Positions 17,122 to 26,273 of a stretch of DNA of 55,346 bases are shown one piece after another. The notes below the pieces were generated by a model. That model was not told the origin of the DNA and made no database searches. It saw only the letters and a list, made by a program, of their open reading frames with translations. The position numbers and the translations under genes were made by a program. Location of the stretch: assembly GCA_902774075.1 (NCBI GenBank), contig CACYGT010000002.1, positions 1-55,346 on the forward strand. Direction: 5' to 3'. Source of the stretch: an uncultured Bacteroidales bacterium. GTDB taxonomy: Bacteria > Bacteroidota > Bacteroidia > Bacteroidales > Paludibacteraceae. Each line of letters starts with the position of its first letter. Position 1 is the stretch's first letter.

Positions 17122-20100
17122 TACTGTATCCTTACACCGGTGATGCTATACACAGCCTCTCCGCGGATGATAACTATCTGTCCGTTCATCAGCGCCTTCA
17201 CTGCCGCCGGCTCTACGCTTGTCTCCTCAATGTCCGTCAGCGCACCGCAGTCCACAGTAGTGACGTAGGAGGTGATACTACTATTCTGTTGCTTGTATAA
17301 ATAGATTGAATTCGATGAAGAAGTCTTAGCCGCAAATTCATGAGTGCTGTTGTTATTTTTGGTGTATATGAAATATACCATATACTGACCGGCATTATCA
17401 CTCGCCTCAAACGACCAATTACCATTAGATACACTGACATTGAAAGCATAGCTGTTGCTTTGTAATCCAAGATCGTAGAAATTGCCCGATTTGTACAAAT
17501 ATGCATATTGGTTCACCGCCTCATTGTAGAACGACACGGTATTGTTGTTGCGGGTAATATTCCAAATGATCGTTTCGGCAGGATCACTGATAATATCCGA
17601 GGAAGGAGATACAGAAACAGTGCCGAGATAGTAGTCGCTAAATACGGAGTTCTTCATTGCCTTCGTGCCATTTCCGGCAACTACATAATTACCCGTTGTC
17701 AGTTCATCTAATGTCGTGATCTTACTATAGTCATTACTCAATTCACCTGTTTTTATATGACGGAATACTGCATAGTAGTCTTGATCTTTCGTTACAGTAA
17801 AGTCGGTGACAAGGGTCGGTTTCGTTTCTGTTTCTGTAGTAAGGGCACTTGTTGTCCAACCGATAAACGTATAGTACACGCAAAGCTTATCCGGGTCTTC
17901 CGGAATTTCCGGAGTGCCTCCTTTTTCTATTATCTGTTCTTCGCCCTCCTGTACACCGTTGTTGAAGAACCGAATCGTATAGGTCGGTATCTCTCCGCAC
18001 GTAGGTTCAGTAGTATAATAGGTCGTGCTGCTTGCACCGCTGCCTACTTCCCAAGTGAACGTAATTGCGTCCATATAGAGCGCGCCACTAGCAGAGCGAA
18101 CACCTATATAGGTATAGTCACCGCTTATCGTCAATTCGGTACTTGTGCCGTAAACAATAGAGCCCAGAGAAGTACCTGCATTTGAACCATACAAATCCGA
18201 GGCAGCCGAATATGCTGTGTTCTTACCGTAGATGTTTAATGTGCGACCGGAAGTTGTATTACTATTCCAAGTAACAACTACTTTCTTGATGGTGCCGCCT
18301 GATGTTGTGGTAACAATACCTGAGTTGTTATTATTTGAACGCAACTGAATGGCATCATTACCTCCTGCACTATTACCGGCATAAAAGGCATCAGAATTCG
18401 CAGTTTTTCCACTCCAGCTATCATAATTTGTTCCGCTTACACCTGTTGTAGCGCGCGTCAATTGATCCTCTACGGTCTCACTACTACCACCTTCGCCTTC
18501 TTCGGTGCGGCTAAATACTGCGTAATAGTCTTGATCCTTTGTGGCAGTGAAGTTTGTGACATAAGAGGGCGCTACTGTATTGTCCTCTGCCAAAGTAGTG
18601 GTGTACCAGCCAACGAACGTATACTCCTCACAAGCGGTTGGATCGGAAGTTGGCGGCGTTGCAGCCTGACCTTGTTTGACGTTCTGCGAACTCAGCAGGG
18701 TAGTGTTGTTATAGAACCGAATCGCGTAAGTCGGCAGAGCGTTGACGGTGATCTGGTACGTAGCGGATTTGTCTTCGTAGGTGACTGTAACGTCCTGTGC
18801 TCCGATTTGGTTCATATCCGGCGTGCTTACACTCGTTGGTGTTACGGTTTTGCTATCGCAACCCTCATAGCTCGCCGTTACTACTAATCCCTCGTACGTA
18901 AACGCCTCGCCTTCCGTGAACACCTTCTTGACATTGTTGGTGTTTATCGTAATACTTGTCAACGGTCCTTCGCACGGAGGATTACAAGTCGTGGTATAAT
19001 CGGTGTACGAACTACCGCTGGACTTGCGATACAATTGCGGCAGAAGCATACTCGATGAAAGCGCTGATGTATAGGTAGTGAAACGAGGATTTGTGCTGTT
19101 ATAAAGCATTCTTCCGTAAGAACTTGTTCCGTTCTGAATAGTAGCATCTCCGTCGGAAATACTAATACTCCATGTGGTTGTTCCACTGTCCCAAGCTAAT
19201 TTTTTAACAGCTGTTGCTCCAAGCAAGCCATCCGAAGTGCTCAATGTCCAAGAGCCGGAAGTGCCTCCTAAGGTAAACTCCAAAGTTCCTTCACCAACCG
19301 AACTAATCTCATCGCCGCTGAATGTCGAAGCAACGGAGCCTAATATCTGGCTGCTTATTGCGCCGGCGGTTGCATTATTTGCTTTATTTGCCAAGACCAG
19401 TTTGTCACCGGCTTTCAATGAAGAAGCATCTGTGACTAATGTCCAATTTCCTGCTCCACCTCCCGTTCCCGGTGTCGCAAACACGGCATAGAACGTCGTG
19501 GCTGTCGACACAGCATCTCCGTTCTTTACGAACGTAGGAGCCTCGGTCTCGCTCTCATAGGTAGCGTTCGCGCACCAGCCGACAAATACCTTTTCGGTAC
19601 ATGCGTCAGGCTGACCTTCCGGCAGTACAACACTTCCGGCACTAGTCGTTGTTGTGAACTCACTCCCATTTGCCATCCATGTAATTTGGAACGTTGCTTT
19701 ACCTTCCACCATAATCTCCACATCGTCCGTCACTTTCTCGATATGGAACTCATTCGTACTCTCGTTATACGTAAAACCTATACCATAGGTCAGTTTGACG
19801 CCTCCCATCTCAACGTCCCAACAACTTGCGTCCGCCAAGGTGTAACCAGATTCAGGCGTTATAGTCAAACTCAATGTACTATTGATTGCAATAACACCGT
19901 CTTCGGGATAAGTACAATGTTCTCCATACAGCGTATAATCGCACTCCGTCTTCGTTTGTCCGCCGTTATACTTAAACGAAATCACGCCGTCACTCTCGCT
20001 GATTTGTGTCAGGGCGCAACCGGTCTTCGGTGTGTAACTCTTCACATTGCTTGTTCCCGGGAACGGGTCAGATCCATAGCCATAGTTGCTCGTTTTGCCG

Positions 20101-21503
20101 TCTGCCGGCACAATGGTATAACGTGCATTGCCGGCAGTGTTGTTAGGAGCATTGTTTTCCCACACACTCGACGAGTATTTGACTTGCCAAACAAGCATTC
20201 CATGTCCTGGCAATGCAGCATCCCAGCCTGTCTTCTGGCGGTTTTCAAGATAATAGACCGTTCCGGTATTTGTGAATTCAACCAAGGACGAACCTCCGGT
20301 GATTTGGTAAGCATCGTCATAGCCGGTAGTCAAAGAAACATCCTTCTTCTCGTCCTTTGCCAGGAACTTCGGCGTTGCCCAACCCATGAAGTACTTGTCA
20401 TAAATAGAGTAGTTCGGCGGAGTCATCTCGTTGTTGTTGTAACTTCCGTAGTCCATAATACTCCATTCTTGAGGTGTCTGTACATTCTCACCATTATCTT
20501 CTCCATCGGCATCGTAATAGTCCGGCAAGCCCAGCACGTGACTGAACTCATGACAGAAGGTGCCGATGCCGGAACGGTTACCGTCGCCTCTTAACTCCGC
20601 AGAGCAAGCATAGTTGTTGATCTTCTTGCCATCAAAGGTGGGGATATTCATGGAGGTAATATTACCTTGTGAATTGACATTTACATAATATCCGCTTCCT
20701 CCGTGTGTTTGCTCGTAATAAATGGCACTAATCAATTCCCAGTTGTGGGGCCAAATCGTTTCAGTACCACCACCGCTCGCTTGACCCTTGCCGGCATAGA
20801 TGAAATAAACAATATCTACATAGCCGTCGTCATTGCTGTCATATTTGCTAAAATCGCAACCGGCTGACTCAGCGGCGGTGACGGCATCAATGACAAAGTC
20901 TGCGATATACATATCGTTCTCTTTGTAGCCATTAATCGTGCCTTGCTCACCGTAATATTTCAAGTTGTGACTCAATGTGACAGGACCGACTACATCAAAG
21001 GTCGGGTTATAGGCATTGTTCGACTGCGCATGGAAATAATCTACTGCCGAACCGGTAGCGCCGTTATAATTATAACCGGCTTTGTTGAGCATGTCATTAA
21101 AAGCCGCATTATTATTGGCGGACTTGAAAGTGACATCGCTAAATTGTACCAATACCAGCAAGCCGCGAGGTGCTAAGTTGCGCTCGCCAATAGCTTTACG
21201 AGGCTTCGAAGATTGCAGGGTAGATGCTGCTCGCTTAGCTCGTGCCTGCGCCTTCGTCGGTACAGCTTCCCCCGTTACAACAAACGTACCATCCGCTTGC
21301 TCAAAAGCTTGCTTACCATCTTCTGTCTCCCAATAATGGAAGAACTCATCGCCCATTTGACGAACAGTTATCTGACTCCCGTCTGGTAAGGTCTTTGTCT
21401 GCCAGCCGCGATATGCCGGAACTGCAAACATACTGACGGCCATTACTCCGCACACTACACACGCCATTACCCTGTGTGCCCAAGAAAAGAAATTCCCTTT
21501 CAT
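17121..21503 (-). CDS. Secreted modular M6-family metalloprotease
   Basis: The 1460-residue protein starts at ATG 21501-21503, which gives a clean signal peptide ending FAVPA; an upstream in-frame ATG at 21566 would add 21 unlikely residues. The M6 peptidase domain spans about 90-430, with zinc motif HEFSHVLGLPD at 318-328 and a calcium-type loop DSNDDGYVD. Beyond it lie three beta modules of the InlB-repeat kind (about 600-675, 920-1000, 1170-1245, each with F-GW and DYYAVF or similar), a bacterial Ig-like domain (about 848-921), and repeated jelly-roll-like modules. The tail (VKALMNGQIVIIRG, then YSITGVRIQ) resembles a short Bacteroidota C-terminal sorting segment. It has its own promoter. 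Confidence 0.88.
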   Translation of the reverse strand: MKGNFFSWAHRVMACVVCGVMAVSMFAVPAYRGWQTKTLPDGSQITVRQMGDEFFHYWETEDGKQAFEQADGTFVVTGEAVPTKAQARAKRAASTLQSSKPRKAIGERNLAPRGLLVLVQFSDVTFKSANNNAAFNDMLNKAGYNYNGATGSAVDYFHAQSNNAYNPTFDVVGPVTLSHNLKYYGEQGTINGYKENDMYIADFVIDAVTAAESAGCDFSKYDSNDDGYVDIVYFIYAGKGQASGGGTETIWPHNWELISAIYYEQTHGGSGYYVNVNSQGNITSMNIPTFDGKKINNYACSAELRGDGNRSGIGTFCHEFSHVLGLPDYYDADGEDNGENVQTPQEWSIMDYGSYNNNEMTPPNYSIYDKYFMGWATPKFLAKDEKKDVSLTTGYDDAYQITGGSSLVEFTNTGTVYYLENRQKTGWDAALPGHGMLVWQVKYSSSVWENNAPNNTAGNARYTIVPADGKTSNYGYGSDPFPGTSNVKSYTPKTGCALTQISESDGVISFKYNGGQTKTECDYTLYGEHCTYPEDGVIAINSTLSLTITPESGYTLADASCWDVEMGGVKLTYGIGFTYNESTNEFHIEKVTDDVEIMVEGKATFQITWMANGSEFTTTTSAGSVVLPEGQPDACTEKVFVGWCANATYESETEAPTFVKNGDAVSTATTFYAVFATPGTGGGAGNWTLVTDASSLKAGDKLVLANKANNATAGAISSQILGSVASTFSGDEISSVGEGTLEFTLGGTSGSWTLSTSDGLLGATAVKKLAWDSGTTTWSISISDGDATIQNGTSSYGRMLYNSTNPRFTTYTSALSSSMLLPQLYRKSSGSSYTDYTTTCNPPCEGPLTSITINTNNVKKVFTEGEAFTYEGLVVTASYEGCDSKTVTPTSVSTPDMNQIGAQDVTVTYEDKSATYQITVNALPTYAIRFYNNTTLLSSQNVKQGQAATPPTSDPTACEEYTFVGWYTTTLAEDNTVAPSYVTNFTATKDQDYYAVFSRTEEGEGGSSETVEDQLTRATTGVSGTNYDSWSGKTANSDAFYAGNSAGGNDAIQLRSNNNNSGIVTTTSGGTIKKVVVTWNSNTTSGRTLNIYGKNTAYSAASDLYGSNAGTSLGSIVYGTSTELTISGDYTYIGVRSASGALYMDAITFTWEVGSGASSTTYYTTEPTCGEIPTYTIRFFNNGVQEGEEQIIEKGGTPEIPEDPDKLCVYYTFIGWTTSALTTETETKPTLVTDFTVTKDQDYYAVFRHIKTGELSNDYSKITTLDELTTGNYVVAGNGTKAMKNSVFSDYYLGTVSVSPSSDIISDPAETIIWNITRNNNTVSFYNEAVNQYAYLYKSGNFYDLGLQSNSYAFNVSVSNGNWSFEASDNAGQYMVYFIYTKNNNSTHEFAAKTSSSNSIYLYKQQNSSITSYVTTVDCGALTDIEETSVEPAAVKALMNGQIVIIRGEAVYSITGVRIQ

Positions 21504-21563
21504 GTTCTTATTATATTTATTGTTTATTCTACCCATTCGATTCGTATATACACAAATCGGCTG

Positions 21564-21595
21564 CAAATTTACTGCTTTTTTTTGACATACGCAAA
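21564..21595 (-). promoter_or_regulatory. Promoter for the M6 protease gene
   Basis: On the minus strand: -33 box TTTG (21592-21595), 20-base spacer beginning CGTATGTCA and ending GCAG, and -7 box TAAATTTG (21564-21571). The start codon follows 60 bases downstream. Confidence 0.8.
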
Positions 21596-21614
21596 TCTTT
21601 GTATATTTTTATAC

Positions 21615-21650
21615 AAAAAAAATCACCACCCGAAGACTTCGGATGGTGAT
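21615..21650 (-). terminator. Rho-independent terminator of the three-gene unit
   Basis: On the minus strand a hairpin with outer stem ATCACCA/TGGTGAT and inner CCGAA/TTCGG is followed by eight T. It lies 24 bases after the stop of the 648-residue lipoprotein gene and directly upstream of the M6 promoter. Confidence 0.9.
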
Positions 21651-21673
21651 CAAAGAACTACTTTGCATCAACC

Positions 21674-23620
21674 TTACTTTCGCACTTGGCGCTGCAAGAT
21701 CATTTCCTTTTCCTCTACCGCAGACGGAGCGGAAGAAAGTTCTCCTAACAAATCCACGGTGAAGTTACCTTTGATCGTAGAACCAAAATACGTCGTGAAA
21801 TTAATATTCAGATTTGCCTTCGTCCCTGATTTGGTAACAGTCATAGAACCACCGGTAATGTAATACGGACAGCGATAGCCGAAATTCGTCTGGTTATATA
21901 AATATTTCGGGAAATCATCGAAATTTAAATACGCCGTATAGCCTACTGTATTCTTACTAACCCCGTTAGTGCCCCACACACTGCCCATCATTGTTTCTGT
22001 AACAGGATACGTACCTTCAGGAATCACAATCTCCGGATCTTTCTTGCCGAAGAAGTCTACATTCATCCATAGATCCTGACCATTTGTGAAATGCAAACAT
22101 AGAGTAGCGAGGGTAAAATCATAAGAGATGTAGTATTCGTAAATGGACACATATATACTTGTCGGTTCCGTCATTTGAATCGTGGTGGTCGTGGTCGGCT
22201 CTAAGTTAAATGTATTAAATGGATTTGTCTCGTAAGTCAACTTTTCTTTCTTCTCTACTAAGTATCCACATTGGGCTTCTACGTGCCCACCATATGTGGT
22301 CTTAGGCGCACTGATGGTGATATAATCGCCTTCTTTCAGGCCCAAAGACGAGAACGACTTATCGTTGGAAGTGCGTTTGGTAGAAGTCAGACCATAAACC
22401 GGTAACAAGCCTGTCTCATCAGCCAAATAGAAGTTGCCGTAGGTGGTATTATCGATATAATAAATCACACCCGTCAAGTCGTACCACGTATCTAAATCAT
22501 CTGGCTGGGACTTAAACTGGGCAATAGTCAGCGCCGTACCGCTACCGCCGCCACCTCCGCCGCTTCTTGTGACAATCTTTGAGGTGGTGCCATACGTTTC
22601 ACCACCCTTGATATAGTAGGCAAAATAGTAATACGAGTCATAACTACCGAAATTCAAAGTGGCCGTGAATGTGTGTGAACCGGTCCATGAACTGATGGTA
22701 GAACCGGTCCATGTCTTCAACTTGCCAAAGGTGGCTTCTGTTGTAGGCACATACATAATACCGATTTCCGAGATCGTACCCTTCGCGTCCGTACCGATAT
22801 TGATCGTTCCGCCAACAGTAGCTGACGTAGAAGTTACGTTCGTCGGATCGTTCGTGACGATAGTAATAGCATCTTGTGCACTCGATGTGGTGAAACTTAC
22901 CGAACCGCCATAGACAGGATTTCCGTCTACGACCGCATATGCACGGTAGTAATAATTTGTGCTGGCACTCAGACCGGTCATAGACGTCGAATAATCGCCG
23001 GCTGCACTGCTTGACTGATCCCATTTCTTGAGGCAGGAAGTAATCGTCGGGTTGTTAGTCGTCGACAGCACAAAACCGCGTTTTGTCATGTTCACCGACC
23101 CCGAGCCTTTGGTAATATTACCGTTCAGCGTCGCGGAAGAAGTGGTGATATTCGTCGCGCTGTTGGTCTTGACGGTGACCGATCCTTTGGTAGTAAACTC
23201 GATCACATTACCCGTCTCTTCGCCATAGTTGTTGCAAACAAAAACTCGCGCGTAATAGCTCGTGTTTTTTGTTAATCCGGTGAGATCAACTTCTACCTTT
23301 TGCAGTCTCTCGTACCCGTTGTAACCCTTGTTATTCTCGATCATTACCTTTTTGTCTCCTTTGCCCGGATTACTGTTGGTGGTAGAGTAATACACACCAT
23401 AGTACTCAATCGTAGGAACGCCATCTGCGTAATCAGATATAGAAGTCTGCACACGTCCGTTCTTGTCTTTATAAACAATATCGGCCGTAACAGTGGCACC
23501 GGTGCTCGTAGCAACACTACTCGTATTCTGTATGGCGAGTGTGTAATATTGGAAGTCATCGTCACAACTGCAGCATAATAGCCCGCATAAAAGACTTATT
23601 GCATATATAAATCGTTTCAT
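21674..23620 (-). CDS. Surface lipoprotein with Fn3-like and OB-fold-like domains, function unknown
   Basis: The 648-residue protein begins with a lipoprotein signal (CGLLCCSCDDD). Two fibronectin-III-like repeats follow (about 130-235 and 240-345; ATNITTSSATLNGNI and PTNVTSTSATVGGTI start them, LSASTNYYYRAYAVV marks the F strand). A six-glycine linker near residue 353 leads to an OB-like domain (DTWYDLTGVIYYIDN, YGNFYLADETGLLPVYG, GLKEGDYITI) and a beta-rich C-terminal part. This architecture is common in Bacteroidales surface lipoproteins without enzymatic motifs. It is the last gene of a three-gene unit, 18 bases after the barrel gene, with a strong terminator behind it. Confidence 0.8.
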   Translation of the reverse strand: MKRFIYAISLLCGLLCCSCDDDFQYYTLAIQNTSSVATSTGATVTADIVYKDKNGRVQTSISDYADGVPTIEYYGVYYSTTNSNPGKGDKKVMIENNKGYNGYERLQKVEVDLTGLTKNTSYYARVFVCNNYGEETGNVIEFTTKGSVTVKTNSATNITTSSATLNGNITKGSGSVNMTKRGFVLSTTNNPTITSCLKKWDQSSSAAGDYSTSMTGLSASTNYYYRAYAVVDGNPVYGGSVSFTTSSAQDAITIVTNDPTNVTSTSATVGGTINIGTDAKGTISEIGIMYVPTTEATFGKLKTWTGSTISSWTGSHTFTATLNFGSYDSYYYFAYYIKGGETYGTTSKIVTRSGGGGGGSGTALTIAQFKSQPDDLDTWYDLTGVIYYIDNTTYGNFYLADETGLLPVYGLTSTKRTSNDKSFSSLGLKEGDYITISAPKTTYGGHVEAQCGYLVEKKEKLTYETNPFNTFNLEPTTTTTIQMTEPTSIYVSIYEYYISYDFTLATLCLHFTNGQDLWMNVDFFGKKDPEIVIPEGTYPVTETMMGSVWGTNGVSKNTVGYTAYLNFDDFPKYLYNQTNFGYRCPYYITGGSMTVTKSGTKANLNINFTTYFGSTIKGNFTVDLLGELSSAPSAVEEKEMILQRQVRK

Positions 23621-23638
23621 AATTCTTATGCTTTGAGG

Positions 23639-24295
23639 TTATTTATGTTTGTCTTTGAATGTCCAACCTATGCTGAGCTTAAATTCGTGCAAGGTGCTGG
23701 TCTTATAATCTGTCAATGAAGAATATCCGGCCGCAATAGTAAAGCCCTTGATGTTGCCCTGCAGACCGAAATCCCAATGCACAGCGTGCCCGATACTGAG
23801 ATGGCTCCACGGATTCATCAAGACCCATTGGCCGCTGGATATTTCACGTGTCGTGCTCACATATCCATAACCAATGCCCAGATACAGGTACAAAGGAATA
23901 ACCATTCGCACGATACAACCTCCGGTAAACGAGAGTCGGTTCAGACTGCTTTTGCCGGTATAGAACGGAATGATACCAGAATTATTTAGGTTTATCTCGC
24001 CATTTCTTTGGGCTTCGTAACTGTATCCATAGTGCCCGCCCGTGCCTATCGTGAAATTGGCGTACCAGCCGAACAGTTTGACGCGACCGTAGGAAATACC
24101 GAACGAGTGACGTTTTTGTTCGGAACTCTGCATGATGCCGAAGTTATAGTTCACCAGAACGAAGTTCTCCCATTCATACACGTTTTTCTTCCGGATCCGC
24201 TCGCTCTTCAAGTCAAGACCCGTCACACTGAATGTCTGCGCTGCAACAGACATTGCTCCTATTAAAAATAGGAGCAAAAAGAGTTTGCGCTTCAT
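23639..24295 (-). CDS. Small secreted, probably outer-membrane barrel protein, unknown function
   Basis: I do not recognise a named family. The 218-residue protein has a signal peptide ending SVAAQ and then alternating aromatic or glycine strands (HSFGISYGRVKLFGWYANFTIG, LYLYLGIGYGYVS, HWDFGLQGNIKGFTIAAGYSS). It ends in a strand (FKLSIGWTFKDKHK), as expected for an outer-membrane barrel of about 8-10 strands. It lies 4 bases after the upstream gene and 18 bases before the Fn3-like lipoprotein, so the three are probably one transcript. Confidence 0.7.
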   Translation of the reverse strand: MKRKLFLLLFLIGAMSVAAQTFSVTGLDLKSERIRKKNVYEWENFVLVNYNFGIMQSSEQKRHSFGISYGRVKLFGWYANFTIGTGGHYGYSYEAQRNGEINLNNSGIIPFYTGKSSLNRLSFTGGCIVRMVIPLYLYLGIGYGYVSTTREISSGQWVLMNPWSHLSIGHAVHWDFGLQGNIKGFTIAAGYSSLTDYKTSTLHEFKLSIGWTFKDKHK

Positions 24296-24299
24296 AATT

Positions 24300-24875
24300 T
24301 TAACGGATTATTTCCTCTGTACGCTCAGTTCTATCGGTCGACTTCTTCTCAATAGAAATGATATCCAGATTCTTTTGTTTGATCTGATTGTTCAGCTTAA
24401 TAATCGTGCTGTCAGCTGCTTTGAGGCTGCGGAAGTTGTTGTACGTTGCAGGATAACCCTTTACGCGTACTTCCAAACGCATTTCCAAACCTCTGCTGCT
24501 CAGCGTCTTCGTGCTGTAAATAGGAGAAACAATCAACGACGCACCCGAGGCATCAATGAACTCATAAAGCGCTTGCGCTTTCAACTCGTTAAGCTTGTTT
24601 GTCAAAAATTTCTCAATGCGCTCAAGATAGGCCGTCTCTTGCTCTTTCTTCTTAATCTCCGGCAACGTCACTACCTCTACTATCTTGTGCTCTTGCATCG
24701 TGTTGCTCATCACATGCAAATCTGCTACCAACGGCACAATAAAGAAATTGCCGTTGTTACTGATTTGAGTAGCCTCATACTTACTGATACTTGCGCCCTG
24801 AATCGTCGTGTTCTGCGCAAAAACGGTAATGATACCTGCAAACAGCAGGCTTGACAAAAGGAGAAGTTTTTTCAT
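24300..24875 (-). CDS. Secreted protein with coiled-coil tail, unknown function
   Basis: The start is set at ATG 24873-24875, which opens directly on a signal peptide (KKLLLLSSLLFAGIITVFA); the frame extends upstream but without one. The 191-residue product has a mixed alpha/beta core (FFIVPLVADLHVM, ASLIVSPIYSTKTL, LEVRVKGYPATYNNFRSL) and ends in a charged helix (IIKLNNQIKQKNLDIISIEKK). No enzymatic motif is visible. It is the first gene of the three-gene unit and has a promoter 84 bases upstream. Confidence 0.7.
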   Translation of the reverse strand: MKKLLLLSSLLFAGIITVFAQNTTIQGASISKYEATQISNNGNFFIVPLVADLHVMSNTMQEHKIVEVVTLPEIKKKEQETAYLERIEKFLTNKLNELKAQALYEFIDASGASLIVSPIYSTKTLSSRGLEMRLEVRVKGYPATYNNFRSLKAADSTIIKLNNQIKQKNLDIISIEKKSTDRTERTEEIIR

Positions 24876-24958
24876 AATTGTGTTTTTTAGAGTGTTATTG
24901 GTGTTGTTTTTTAGTGAGTGACTGTTGTAAATCCTCTCCTCTTTTTCATTTCCCGCTG

Positions 24959-24990
24959 CAAAATTATAAAAAATATTTGATATATGCAAA
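24959..24990 (-). promoter_or_regulatory. Promoter for the 24.9 kb three-gene unit
   Basis: On the minus strand: TTTG (24987-24990), 20-base spacer beginning CATATATCA, then TAATTTTG (24959-24966) followed by CAG. Confidence 0.75.
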
Positions 24991-25033
24991 TTTTTAAGAA
25001 AAAATCTCAAAATTTCTTCCCTCTTCCCTCGGA

Positions 25034-25077
25034 CCGACAGTCAACCGACAGTCAACCGACGGTCAACCGACGGTCAA
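25034..25077. repeat. 11-bp tandem repeat, four units
   Basis: Four head-to-tail units of CCGACRGTCAA with R = A, A, G, G in order; the third base change is shared by neighbours, as expected from stepwise duplication. It lies between two divergent promoters. Confidence 0.93.
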
Positions 25078-25183
25078 AGCTTACGTCAGGCTTCTCTCAA
25101 GCCCCAAAATGCCCCATTTTTTGTCAACATTTACTATATTATATATTATATATATAATATACATTTTGTTCGTCATTTTTTCA

Positions 25184-25215
25184 TTTGCATATGTCAAAAA
25201 ATTGTTGTACCTTTG
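25184..25215 (+). promoter_or_regulatory. Promoter for nrnA
   Basis: TTTG (25184-25187), 20-base spacer beginning CATATGTCA and ending GTTG, TACCTTTG (25208-25215). The ATG at 25235 is 19 bases after the -7 box. Confidence 0.85.
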
Positions 25216-25234
25216 TCGCCTAAATTGGAAAAAT

Positions 25235-26269
25235 ATGGCAATTGAGTTAAATAAAGAACGGGTAGCGCAGGCGAGTGCGCTGATTGAGAAGGCAAAAAAA
25301 ATCGTCATCCTTACCCATGTAGCCCCCGACGGAGACGCGATGGGTTCGGCGCTCGCGCTGTATCACTATTGTAAGGGTGACGGGTTGCAGGTTACCGTCA
25401 TTGTACCGAATGCTTTTCCGGCGTTCTTCAACTGGATGCCGGGTGCGGATAAGATCCTCATCTACGAGACGCAGGCTGCGGAGTGCGACAAGGTGATCGC
25501 AGAGGCGGACCTGTTCCTCTGCACGGACTTCAACGAGCCCAAGCGTATAAACCCCGCAGGGGATAAGATGCTCGCTAATCCTGCGCCGAAGATCATGATT
25601 GACCACCACCTCAATCCTACGGACTTTGCCGACGTGACCTTCTCCTTCACGGAAGCTTGTTCGGCCTCGGAGATTGTTTTCCGTCTCCTCTCCGCTTTGG
25701 GTGTTCAGCCTACCTTCGATATCGCTACCTGTCTCTACACCGGCATCATGACGGATACGGGCAATTTCTCCTATAACTCGGACTGTCCTGAACTATTCGA
25801 AATAGTTGCTCAACTGCTGCGGACAGGCATCGATAAGAATGCGATCTATAACGCCGTTTTTAATCAGTATTCGACTGATAGAGTGCGCCTTACGGGCTTT
25901 GCTTTATATCGCAAAATGCGTATCTATCCGGACTATCACTTGGCACTTATCACCCTCTCTGCCGATGAGTTGGATCAGTACCATTACAAGACCGGAGACT
26001 GCGAAGGACTCGTCAATATGCCCCTACAAATAGCTGACGTTCATTACTCCGTTTTTATGCGCGAAGAACGTCCGAAACCCGGCACGACGAGACCGCGGAT
26101 ACGTATCTCGTTCCGCTCACAAGGTGACCGTCCGGTCAATGTATGGGCACACGAAATCTTCCACGGAGGAGGACATATGAACGCCTCCGGCGGAGACCTG
26201 TTGGGATCGCTCAATCAAGCCGTCAAACTCTTTGAAGAGAGTTATCCCAAATATATCTCAAAAGATTGA
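25235..26269 (+). CDS. nrnA: DHH-family phosphoesterase NrnA-like
   Basis: These enzymes degrade 2-5-mer RNA and hydrolyse pAp to AMP. The 344-residue protein shows the DHH motifs: LTHVAPDGDAMGSALAL near residues 27-43, LCTDFNEP, MIDHHLNPTDFADV, GIMTDTGNFSYNS. The C-terminal DHHA1 glycine motif is GGGHMNASGG. The start at ATG 25235 fits both the promoter spacing and the family N-terminus. It ends 4 bases before the convergent RNA methyltransferase gene, with no terminator hairpin between them. Confidence 0.9.
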   Translation: MAIELNKERVAQASALIEKAKKIVILTHVAPDGDAMGSALALYHYCKGDGLQVTVIVPNAFPAFFNWMPGADKILIYETQAAECDKVIAEADLFLCTDFNEPKRINPAGDKMLANPAPKIMIDHHLNPTDFADVTFSFTEACSASEIVFRLLSALGVQPTFDIATCLYTGIMTDTGNFSYNSDCPELFEIVAQLLRTGIDKNAIYNAVFNQYSTDRVRLTGFALYRKMRIYPDYHLALITLSADELDQYHYKTGDCEGLVNMPLQIADVHYSVFMREERPKPGTTRPRIRISFRSQGDRPVNVWAHEIFHGGGHMNASGGDLLGSLNQAVKLFEESYPKYISKD

Positions 26270-26273
26270 AAAC

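Larger units (their letters stand above)
24876..25234. other. Divergent intergenic region (359 bp)
   Basis: No gene is visible. The region holds two divergent promoters (minus at 24959-24990, plus at 25184-25215), the 11-bp repeat at 25034-25077, and an AT-only stretch at about 25131-25165 with inverted TATATTATA/TATAATATA arms just upstream of the nrnA promoter, which could act as an UP-like element or a structured DNA. Confidence 0.7.

Noticed and set aside
23826-23842. CACGTG core flanked by TTT, resembling half of a parS site
   Set aside because: Only the left half fits the ParB-box palindrome; the right half does not, and the site lies inside a coding region 14 kb from parB.
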